DNA of 64,000 nt from Nitrospirota bacterium (lineage in GTDB: Bacteria > Nitrospirota > Thermodesulfovibrionia > Thermodesulfovibrionales > UBA6898): positions 1 to 64,000 of the forward strand of contig JAKAIE010000002.1 in assembly GCA_021814475.1 (NCBI GenBank), in the 5' to 3' direction. A program made the translations under genes and the position numbers. Shown here in pieces: positions 57,375-64,000 of the stretch; positions within the stretch are counted from its first letter, which is position 1; the number at the start of each line of letters is the position of its first letter. The notes under the pieces were generated by a model. The model ran no database searches. It was not told where the DNA came from and saw only the letters and a program-made list of their open reading frames with translations.

Positions 57375-58139
57375 ATGGCGGGCATAAAAGTCGGCATCAT
57401 CGGGGGCTCTGGCATGGACGACCCGGCCCTGCTGAAGAACAAGAAAGAGAAGAAGGTCAAAACGCCGTATGGGGCTCCGTCTTCGGAACTGACGGTTGGC
57501 AGGACAGAGGGCATCGACGTGGTGATTCTTGCCCGTCACGGGAAGAAGCATTCCGTGTATCCGACGGGCGTTAACTTCAGGGCTAATATCCACGCGCTGA
57601 AAAAAGAGGGCTGCACTCATATACTGGCCACGACCGCGGTCGGGTCTCTCCGGGAGAAGATCAGGCCGGGTGATCTTGTCTTTGTCGACCAGTTCATCGA
57701 TTTCACAAAACACCGCAATCTCACATTCCACGATAAGAAGGTCGTTCATACGCCGATGGCCGAGCCGTTCTGCCCTGATCTCAGGGGGCTTCTCGTGAAA
57801 TCCGCAAAGGAACTCAGGCTCAGGCATCATAACGGCGGGACTGTTGTGACAATCGAGGGGCCGCGCTTTTCTACGAAGGCCGAGTCACATATGTTCAGGA
57901 TGCTCGGGGCGGATGTGATCAATATGTCGACAGTCCCCGAGGTGACCCTTGCCCGAGAGGCGGGCATCTGCTACCAGACGATCGCGATGTCAACGGACTA
58001 CGACTGCTGGAAAGAGGGCGAGGAGCCGGTCACATGGGAGATGATCCTCGGGATCATGAATAGGAACGCGGACAACGTAAAGAGGCTGCTGCTGAAGACG
58101 ATCCCGAAGATCGCCGGCTGCAGCGGCTGCTGCAAATAG
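57375..58139 (+). CDS. mtnP: 5'-methylthioadenosine/methylthioinosine phosphorylase family
   Basis: 254 residues of the PNP/MTAP family. 'VGIIGGSGMDD' phosphate loop, 'GVNFRANIHALKKEGCTHILATTAVGSLREKIRPGDLVFVDQFIDFT', 'TIEGPRFSTKAES' and 'AMSTDYDCWKEG'. Residues at 'MST' and 'DYD' fit 6-amino or 6-oxo purine substrates; which is not settled. It salvages methylthioadenosine. It is followed by apt 11 bases later, which fits joint recovery of adenine. Confidence 0.93.
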   Translation: MAGIKVGIIGGSGMDDPALLKNKKEKKVKTPYGAPSSELTVGRTEGIDVVILARHGKKHSVYPTGVNFRANIHALKKEGCTHILATTAVGSLREKIRPGDLVFVDQFIDFTKHRNLTFHDKKVVHTPMAEPFCPDLRGLLVKSAKELRLRHHNGGTVVTIEGPRFSTKAESHMFRMLGADVINMSTVPEVTLAREAGICYQTIAMSTDYDCWKEGEEPVTWEMILGIMNRNADNVKRLLLKTIPKIAGCSGCCK

Positions 58140-58150
58140 AGGAGGATTGA

Positions 58151-58684
58151 ATGTCGATCAAATCACGAATCAGGACGATCCCTGATCACCCGAAGAAGGG
58201 GATCATGTTCAGGGATATAACGACACTGCTGAAGGACCCGGTCGGGTTCAGACTGGTGATAGATAACTTTACCCAGAGATATGTCAAAGGGAATGTTGAT
58301 TTCGATACCATCGTCGGCATAGAGTCGCGAGGGTTTATCATCGGCGGCGCTCTTTCCTATACCCTGGGGAAGGGCTTCATCCCCGTCAGGAAGAAGGGGA
58401 AGCTCCCCGCAGAGACGATCAGCCATGAATACGCCCTTGAGTACGGGACCGACACGATCGAGATCCATAAGGATGCTATTTCAAAAGGGGAGAAGGTCCT
58501 GCTGGTGGATGACCTTCTTGCCACGGGCGGCACGGCACTTGCCGCCGCCGCTTTGATAGAAAAGCTGGGGGGTGTCGTTGCCGAGATGGCGTTTATCGTG
58601 AACCTGCCTGACGTAGGCGGTGCGAAGAGACTGGAGGAAAAGGGCTACAAGGCATATTTTCAGACCGAATTCGAAGGGGATTAG
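58151..58684 (+). CDS. apt: Adenine phosphoribosyltransferase
   Basis: 177 residues, standard length. 'IRTIPDHPKKGIMFRDITTLL', 'GIESRGFIIGGALSYTLGKGFIPVRKKGKLP' and the PRPP-binding loop 'VLLVDDLLATGGTALAAAALIEKLG'. It converts adenine and PRPP to AMP. AGGAGG precedes the ATG; it forms a salvage unit with mtnP. Confidence 0.97.
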   Translation: MSIKSRIRTIPDHPKKGIMFRDITTLLKDPVGFRLVIDNFTQRYVKGNVDFDTIVGIESRGFIIGGALSYTLGKGFIPVRKKGKLPAETISHEYALEYGTDTIEIHKDAISKGEKVLLVDDLLATGGTALAAAALIEKLGGVVAEMAFIVNLPDVGGAKRLEEKGYKAYFQTEFEGD

Positions 58685-58690
58685 AAGATG

Positions 58691-58716
58691 CGGGTGCAGG
58701 GGAGATCCTGCACCCG
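58691..58716 (+). terminator. Hairpin after apt
   Basis: CGGGTGCAGG (58691-58700) and CCTGCACCCG (58707-58716) form a ten-bp stem with a six-base loop, seven bases after the stop. There is no U-run, so it may be a weak or factor-assisted terminator. Confidence 0.6.
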
Positions 58717-58785
58717 GCTGCACTGCAGTCCTTCAACGAACTGCCCTCCGAAGGCTGAATCTCCGGATTGGCCTTCATCTATGTA

Positions 58786-58815
58786 TTGACATAATGCCCA
58801 TCATTTCCAAATAAT
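58786..58815 (+). promoter_or_regulatory. Promoter of the secreted structural-type gene
   Basis: TTGACA (58786-58791), 18 bases, AATAAT (58810-58815). The start codon is at 58872. Confidence 0.5.
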
Positions 58816-58871
58816 CAGAACATATATAAAGTCAGGCGTATTCGTCGGCTAATAATAAGGGGGACGAGGCC

Positions 58872-60083
58872 ATGTCGAAAATTGCGATGCTGTCTGTAGT
58901 CATCCTGCTTCTGTTTTCGGTCCCGGTAAGTGCTGTCGGATTGGGTTACACAGTCGTCGAAGATGAACTCTTTGTTACCGGGTATTTGACGTTCCTTGAT
59001 GGCACATATCAGACTTCTGCATCACATTGGGGCAATAATCCATCCGGCACCTATTTTGGCGTCTCAGGCGGTTCTGTTGGTATCGGTACGAGCAACCCGA
59101 TCGCAAAACTTGATGTGACTGACAATACCGGACTCGAGTCGATAGTTCAGGTTACAGGAGTTTCGGCCAACGGAACGAGGTTGAACCTGTCGAATACCGG
59201 CAGTTCAGGCTCATGGAGCATGATCACATCCGGTACTGCCAACGGAGGCGGGAAACTCCTTATCCAGGACAATAATATCGGTGGAGGTACTGTCCGCGCA
59301 GCGATCGATACTGATGGGTATTTCGGGATCGGGACAGCAAACCCCTCCAGTCCTCTGACTGTGGTAGCCCCTCTTCCTCTCTTCCCCGGACCTCTGAACC
59401 CTGTATCGATCTCAGGCAACCCCGGCGCGCCGGGTCCCAACAGTTATGTCAATGTGGTTATCAATAATGATTATGGTTCTTCCAACAGGAAGGCCGCTAT
59501 TTCCTTCCAATCGGCGGGCACGAACACCTGGTCCTTCGGGACCGACATGGTGGGAAATGGAGACCAGAACTTCTACATATTCGATAATCAGGCCGGAAAC
59601 GCAAGACTCTTTATCGACAGCAGCGGCAATGTGGGCATAGGAACAGTGGTCTCTCCTGCCGCAAAACTGGACGTCAATGGAGACATAAAGGCACAGAACC
59701 TACCTGCGGTCAAATCAGTTCAGACCTATCGGAAGGTCAACTGTCCCTATGTCGGTACTACTCCTCAGGACCTGGACACATTGACAGTGAACGCGCCTTC
59801 CGGAGGTTCTCTCGAGCTGACAGCAACACTTCAGGGCAGTGCAGTTGACGGTGCTACACTCTATTACTACCTGTGGGAGACAACAAACACGCCGGCAGTC
59901 GAGCTTGTCAGCGGGTTTCTTAACGGGGGCAGTACATCGGGTGTGATCACCCTGCACTGGGTCCTTGCAACCTCGGCAGGCAGCCGTGCATTCAAGACGA
60001 GCGTTGTTGCGAGTTCAGGCACCAGTTCCGTGTGTTATGCCACTTCGACTCTGACGGCTCACTTCTTTTCTGCAGGTCTTTGA
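58872..60083 (+). CDS. Secreted beta-rich protein with VGIGT repeats
   Basis: 403 residues with a signal peptide ('MSKIAMLSVVILLLFSVPVSA'). Repeated units of 'VGIGTSNPIAKLDV', 'FGIGTANPSSPLTV' and 'VGIGTVVSPAAKLDVNG' mark the repeat found in tail-fibre-like and surface proteins. It has a C-terminal beta domain. No peptidase or enzyme motif. It stands alone, with its own promoter and a 'ATAAGGGGG' RBS. Role unknown; exposed on or outside the cell. Confidence 0.78.
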   Translation: MSKIAMLSVVILLLFSVPVSAVGLGYTVVEDELFVTGYLTFLDGTYQTSASHWGNNPSGTYFGVSGGSVGIGTSNPIAKLDVTDNTGLESIVQVTGVSANGTRLNLSNTGSSGSWSMITSGTANGGGKLLIQDNNIGGGTVRAAIDTDGYFGIGTANPSSPLTVVAPLPLFPGPLNPVSISGNPGAPGPNSYVNVVINNDYGSSNRKAAISFQSAGTNTWSFGTDMVGNGDQNFYIFDNQAGNARLFIDSSGNVGIGTVVSPAAKLDVNGDIKAQNLPAVKSVQTYRKVNCPYVGTTPQDLDTLTVNAPSGGSLELTATLQGSAVDGATLYYYLWETTNTPAVELVSGFLNGGSTSGVITLHWVLATSAGSRAFKTSVVASSGTSSVCYATSTLTAHFFSAGL

Positions 60084-60143
60084 GGGTATCTGATCGATCC
60101 TCATTTGCCATTCCAACTGCAGCATGCGGAAGGATGAGGAATG

Positions 60144-62507
60144 TTACTTTAATGAGGACACGGTCACGCCGCCTCCGCCTTCGGATTGTTCGCCTTTTCT
60201 GAAGGACTTCACGAGCGGGTGGCCTTTAAGGTAATCACGTACGGCACGGGACAGAGCGCCCGTGCCGAAGCCGTGGATTATCGTCACTTCGGGGACCCCT
60301 GCAAGAGAGGCATGGTTAAGGAAGGGCTCCAGTTCAGTCAGTGCGTCGTCAACCCTCTTCCCGATCAGGTTCAGCCGAAGGACGGGCAGATCCTCCGTCT
60401 GTGGAGTTGTAACATGCCCCCTGCCCACGGTTCCGGGTTTCGTCTCCTTTCGGGCGACATCTGAGACGGCTAGCTCGATCTCCTTGCCTCCGAATTCGAC
60501 AGTTATGCGGCTCTGTGTCCGGCTGATCTTCCTTACCAGGGCATTCCGGTTAAGCGATCTGACAAAGACCTCGTCTCCCTCTTTGATGTCGTTTATCGAG
60601 ACAGACTCCTCCTCACGACCGGCATATTCCTTCCGTTTAGCTTCGATCTCTTCCTGCCTCTGACGGAGACGTGTCATAGCTTCGCGCTTATCTGCCTTTT
60701 CCTTCTTCTTCGTCTCTTCGAGGAGGAGGTTCATCTCCTTCCTGGTCTCGCGCACCAGCTCAGCGGCCTTTTCATAGGCCTCTGACAGCTTCTCCCTGTA
60801 TTTGAGTTCAGAGGCAGCCCGCTCTTCTTCCAGCCGCTGCATCTTCTCCTCAAGGGCCGACTTCTGAATATGAAGGTCCGCCAGGGCCTCTTCGTGCATC
60901 TGGCGCTTCAGGTTAAGGTCCGAGATGAGGCTGTCGAATTCGATCTTGTTTTTTGACATCAGTGACTTCGCCAGGTCTATGACCCTCCCCGGCAGGCCGT
61001 AACGGTGTGCTGTCTCAAGTGCATGTGACTGCCCGGGCTCGCCGACCCTCAGCAGGTATCGCGGCATGAGTGTCTGCTGGTCAAACTCCATCGAGGCATT
61101 CAGCATCCCGGGGGTCCTTTGGACAAACCCCTTGATATCGCCGAGATGAGTGGTAGCAAACACCAGCGCTTTGCTGTCCCTGAGCTCGCTCAGAATGGCG
61201 CAGGCGAGGGCGCCTCCCTCATCCGGGTCCGTGCCGGTGCCGAGCTCGTCAATGAGCACGAGAGAATCGGCGTCCGACGTCTCGATGATCCTGGTGATAT
61301 TTCCGATATGGGCCGAAAATGTCGAGAGACTGTTGTCAATCGACTGGTCGTCCCCTATATCCACGAGTATGTTCCTGACCAGCGGGAAGACGGATGATTC
61401 ATCGGCGGGCACAGGCATGCCGCAGAGGGCCATTAGGACGAGCAGCCCCACTGTCTTGACAGCTATGGTCTTTCCTCCCGCGTTTGAGCCGGTTATGACC
61501 ATAACTGAAGCTTCCCCGCCAAGGTCTGAATTGAGGGGTACGACGCTCCCGCCCCTGGCGACCTTCTGCAGGGCCAGGGAGAGAAGCGGATGGCGGCCCC
61601 TGACTATATGTATCCTCCCGGGGTCTCCGATATCAGGGATCGACATCCTCTGCGACTCCGCAAAGACGGCGATGCAGTTCAGCATGTCAAGGTAAGTTAT
61701 GGTCCTGAACTCCGTCTCTATTGCATCCGAATGCCGGCGTACTCCGGAAGTCAGGTCGCGCAGTACCCTTATCTCCTCGGCCTTCTGTTCTGCAGCCAGG
61801 TTCTCGAGGTCATTCGCCATATGGATGATCTCGAGGGGTTCGACAAATGCGGTCTCTCCCGAGTTCGAGACATCATGTACAACCCCGGAGACCTGCCCCT
61901 TGGAATCCATCCTGACGGGGATGACCCACCTCCCCGACCTCTTGGTGATGAAATCGTCCTGGAGGAATACCGAGACATCCCTGTCCCTTACGATCTCCTC
62001 GAGCCTCTTTCGCACTCGCCCCTCGAGCTTCCGTATCCGGTCCCTGATGTCTGCCAGCAGCACTGATGCAGTATCGAGGATCTCGCCTTCGGCATTGACC
62101 GACCTGGTGAGCTGCTTCAGCAGGTCCGGACACCCGGTCAGGGAACCTGCCAGCAGCAGAAGAGACGGCAGATCGTTCCTGCCTCTGACCTGGGCAGAGA
62201 TTCCGGCTGCGATGGAGAGGACTGGAATGAACGCCGCCAGTTCTCGGCCGTCGAGGAGCGCGCCTTCGGGCCTTGTCTTCGGGATCAGCGGCGTGATGTC
62301 TTGAAACGGAAAGAGCCTCAGGGGGCCCGCCTCCTGAGACATCCTCATTATCTCCCGGACCTGCTGCTGCCGCTTCAGGATGTCGTCCCTGCCGGGAAGA
62401 GGGCCAATGTCGAGCACTGCGGACCGGGAGACATCGCTGTGCGAGGCGCCGGCGATGACGTGCAGAAGCCGGTCGAATTCGAGCTGTTCTGCGGAGAAGT
62501 GCGCCAT
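60144..62507 (-). CDS. mutS2: Endonuclease MutS2
   Basis: 787 residues. MutS-type ATPase with 'ITGSNAGGKTIAVKTVGLLVLMALCGMPVPA' (Walker A near residue 335), 'IIETSDADSLVLIDELGTGTDPDEGGALACA' (Walker B), then a long coiled coil and a C-terminal Smr nuclease domain ('RLNLIGKRVDDALTELEPFLNHA', 'VTIIHGFGTGALSRAVRDYLKGHPLVKSFRKGE'). It suppresses recombination and acts in ribosome rescue in other bacteria. It is one base behind the next gene upstream. Confidence 0.97.
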   Translation of the reverse strand: MAHFSAEQLEFDRLLHVIAGASHSDVSRSAVLDIGPLPGRDDILKRQQQVREIMRMSQEAGPLRLFPFQDITPLIPKTRPEGALLDGRELAAFIPVLSIAAGISAQVRGRNDLPSLLLLAGSLTGCPDLLKQLTRSVNAEGEILDTASVLLADIRDRIRKLEGRVRKRLEEIVRDRDVSVFLQDDFITKRSGRWVIPVRMDSKGQVSGVVHDVSNSGETAFVEPLEIIHMANDLENLAAEQKAEEIRVLRDLTSGVRRHSDAIETEFRTITYLDMLNCIAVFAESQRMSIPDIGDPGRIHIVRGRHPLLSLALQKVARGGSVVPLNSDLGGEASVMVITGSNAGGKTIAVKTVGLLVLMALCGMPVPADESSVFPLVRNILVDIGDDQSIDNSLSTFSAHIGNITRIIETSDADSLVLIDELGTGTDPDEGGALACAILSELRDSKALVFATTHLGDIKGFVQRTPGMLNASMEFDQQTLMPRYLLRVGEPGQSHALETAHRYGLPGRVIDLAKSLMSKNKIEFDSLISDLNLKRQMHEEALADLHIQKSALEEKMQRLEEERAASELKYREKLSEAYEKAAELVRETRKEMNLLLEETKKKEKADKREAMTRLRQRQEEIEAKRKEYAGREEESVSINDIKEGDEVFVRSLNRNALVRKISRTQSRITVEFGGKEIELAVSDVARKETKPGTVGRGHVTTPQTEDLPVLRLNLIGKRVDDALTELEPFLNHASLAGVPEVTIIHGFGTGALSRAVRDYLKGHPLVKSFRKGEQSEGGGGVTVSSLK

Positions 62508-62508
62508 C

Positions 62509-62922
62509 TCAGAGAGTCTGTCCCGGCTGCTGCTCCGTGGGGCCGGCCGCGAGGCCTCGGGACTTCATCTTCCTTGTCGCCGCGATCCAGAGGCATACGC
62601 CTCCGACAACCAGACCGAGGACAAAGATATTCCTCGCGATAAGCCCTGCGCCGTGGCCCCTGTCGCAGGCAGGCTGCCACTCGATCCGGCTGAAGGAGAG
62701 CAACCGGGGAATGGCGCCGATGCAGATCCAGGCAAGGGCATACTTCATCAGCCTTGCCATAAGCCGATAGACATTCATCAGGAGCGCCATGCTGCCTTCG
62801 CCGCCTGCAGGGGCATTTCTGAGGATAAGCCAGACCGTCAGCGCGCCTGCCGCCGGCAAGGCGGTCGCCGCATCATGGAGAGAATTGTTTATTGTCAGAA
62901 AAACGGCAAAGCCGGGGGCCAT
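62509..62922 (-). CDS. Small membrane protein, unknown
   Basis: 137 residues from ATG 62922 with GAGGAG before it. Three to four hydrophobic segments ('ATALPAAGALTVWLIL', 'RLMKYALAWICIGAI', 'NIFVLGLVVGGVCLWIAA'). One Cys-bearing loop ('EWQPACDRGHG'). It lies next to mutS2, one base apart, so is co-transcribed. It recalls the membrane protein at 50498 in size and layout. No family recognised. Confidence 0.7.
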   Translation of the reverse strand: MAPGFAVFLTINNSLHDAATALPAAGALTVWLILRNAPAGGEGSMALLMNVYRLMARLMKYALAWICIGAIPRLLSFSRIEWQPACDRGHGAGLIARNIFVLGLVVGGVCLWIAATRKMKSRGLAAGPTEQQPGQTL

Positions 62923-63096
62923 TGTCTCCTCGCATTTGGTCAAAGGGTATTGTAATTGTAAATGACTGCGTTTATGCTTTTCAATGAATCTCTAATATTG
63001 GCGCCGCAAGGTCCCGCCCGGGGCGGTTCATAAGATTTACTTATTGCCTTATAGGGAAAATTTTAGCTAACCTGTTATTTTTAAATATAAATCCGC

Positions 63097-63123
63097 TTGA
63101 CAAAGATTTTGCCGTGTGATAAT
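63097..63123 (+). promoter_or_regulatory. Promoter of the ATP synthase operon
   Basis: TTGACA (63097-63102), 15 bases, GATAAT (63118-63123), with TGATAAT as an extended form. The first gene starts at 63168, behind GAAGGTGG. Confidence 0.65.
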
Positions 63124-63167
63124 CTTCGTAAGTTTCAGAGCACAAAAACTTACGAGAAGGTGGTAAG

Positions 63168-63590
63168 ATGCTTGACATTCATCTGAAGTGGCTGCTTCTC
63201 CTGATGGCGAATTTTCTCGGCCTGATCTTTATCCTCAATATAATCCTGTTTAAACCTCTGCTGAAGATCTTCAGGGAACGAAAAGAGACGGTCAAATCCT
63301 CCCTCGATGCGGCGAAGGACATGGCAGCGAGAAAAGAGGAGGGCCTTGCCCGGATGCAGAAGGAGATCTCCGATGCCAGACAAAAGGCGAAGGAAGTCTT
63401 CGAGGGTCTGAGGGGCGAGGGGGTACAGCAGCAGAAGTCCGAACTCTCCGCTGCGGAGGCGAAGGGGGCCGAGATGCTCCAGTCCGCGCGCGAGGAACTG
63501 AGGAGAGAGGTCGAAAAGGCCCGTCAGGCGCTCAAGGCCGATGTCGAAAAGTTCTCGGACGAGATCGTCAGAAAGCTGGTGAAGGCGTGA
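63168..63590 (+). CDS. atpF': ATP synthase subunit b' (AtpF-like)
   Basis: 140 residues. One N-terminal membrane helix ('LLLLMANFLGLIFILNIILFKPLLKIF') and a long charged coiled coil ending 'LKADVEKFSDEIVRKLVKA', the shape of the peripheral stalk. The b' subunit pairs with b, encoded next, to form a heterodimeric stalk as in cyanobacteria, Aquifex and delta-type bacteria. It overlaps the next gene by one base (TGATG). Confidence 0.92.
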   Translation: MLDIHLKWLLLLMANFLGLIFILNIILFKPLLKIFRERKETVKSSLDAAKDMAARKEEGLARMQKEISDARQKAKEVFEGLRGEGVQQQKSELSAAEAKGAEMLQSAREELRREVEKARQALKADVEKFSDEIVRKLVKA

Positions 63591-64000
63591 TGAAACAGAT
63601 GCTGACCGGAAAGCCGGAAACAGGATACAGAAAACTCCATACCATGCTCTTTGTCCTCTGCTCCCTTCTTTTTGCCTCGGTGGTTTACGCAGCCGGAGGC
63701 GAGGCTGGCGCAGAACATGAGCCGTCGCTCTTCCAGGCCTACTTATGGCCTGTCGTGAATTTCCTCGTGCTGATCGGCCTGGTGATCTATGTGGTGAAGA
63801 AGGCTGACCTCGGGGGATACTTCCGGAAGCGGACCGAACTGATCGAGCAGACGCTCAGGGAGGCGAAGGAGGCGAAGGTCCTTGCAGAGAAGGCTCTTGC
63901 CGAGGTCGACGAGAGGCTGAGGGTCAAGGACAAGGAGATCGACGAGATAATCACGTATGCCAGGCAGTCGGGCGAGAACGAGAAGACCAGGCTGATCGCC
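63590..64000 (+). CDS. atpF: ATP synthase subunit b (partial at the window end)
   Basis: 137 codons open to the edge. It begins 'MKQMLTGKPETGYRKLHTMLF' with a signal-like hydrophobic segment ('LFVLCSLLFASVVYA'), then a second membrane helix ('LWPVVNFLVLIGLVIYVVKK') and a coiled coil ('LREAKEAKVLAEKALAEVDERLRVKDKEIDEIITYARQ'). A cleaved signal plus a membrane helix is the usual layout of b in this group. The rest lies outside the window. Confidence 0.9.
   Translation, partial: MKQMLTGKPETGYRKLHTMLFVLCSLLFASVVYAAGGEAGAEHEPSLFQAYLWPVVNFLVLIGLVIYVVKKADLGGYFRKRTELIEQTLREAKEAKVLAEKALAEVDERLRVKDKEIDEIITYARQSGENEKTRLIA

Overview
The window reads as a bacterial chromosome of moderately high GC, gene-dense and operon-rich. 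The mix is: polar-type flagellar genes with FlbT/FlaF-controlled flagellin, an energy-converting-hydrogenase-related (Ehr) membrane complex, a multiheme cytochrome c, split b/b' ATP synthase stalk subunits, LarC and HypAB. It fits Nitrospirota (Thermodesulfovibrionia-like) or a related anaerobic delta-type lineage. That placement is inferred from gene content only.

Layout. 1-5260: flgM-flgN-flgK-flgL, a FliK-like gene and an FlhB C-domain homolog, preceded by a consensus sigma-28 promoter. 5277-9055 (minus strand): a TPR/Ig-like protein with its own sigma-28-like promoter, flaF, flbT, a small unknown gene and flagellin. Flagellin has a perfect sigma-28 promoter and a leader with two GAA-loop hairpins, one of which pairs with the Shine-Dalgarno. 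9487-16932: a motility and c-di-GMP operon with a FlgM-locus type small protein, a response regulator, REC-GAF-HD-GYP, PilZ, MotAB, a PAS histidine kinase and a second MotAB. 17177-24391: a six-gene Ehr complex whose hydrogenase-like large subunit lacks the NiFe cysteines. A Cys-rich 54-residue gene on the opposite strand and ugd follow.

26143-36647: a tRNA-Val gene carrying a 10.4 kb integrated element bounded by 34-bp direct repeats. It encodes a tyrosine integrase, a serine recombinase with a divergent RHH repressor, a sigma-54 activator facing a sigma-54 promoter, a primase-polymerase/ATPase, a TerS/HTH-like protein, a PDDEXK nuclease, and a NYN-domain nuclease preceded by a candidate hairpin RNA. 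No capsid, tail or conjugation genes are visible, so it resembles a satellite-like or cryptic integrative element. Immediately to the right lie another att arm and the 3' end of a second integrase, which indicate a mostly deleted sister element. Two hicB genes and a truncated hicA follow.

37421-64000: ordinary chromosome with a zinc-ribbon regulator pair, a TPR lipoprotein, CopA, a FecR/W-rich envelope protein, LarC, a LamG-DUF1566 surface protein, MobB-MobA fusion, a multiheme cytochrome, an M48 protease, PurC, small TPR and Cys-rich genes, RibD, DUF948/YtxH membrane proteins, HypA-HypB, MtnP, Apt, a secreted structural-type protein, MutS2 and the start of the ATP synthase operon.

The most interesting parts are the sigma-54-controlled mobile element (with its RNA-NYN module and divergent recombinase switch), the leader hairpins in front of flagellin, and the sigma-28 co-regulated TPR protein. 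All functional statements are from reading the sequence; no searches were run.
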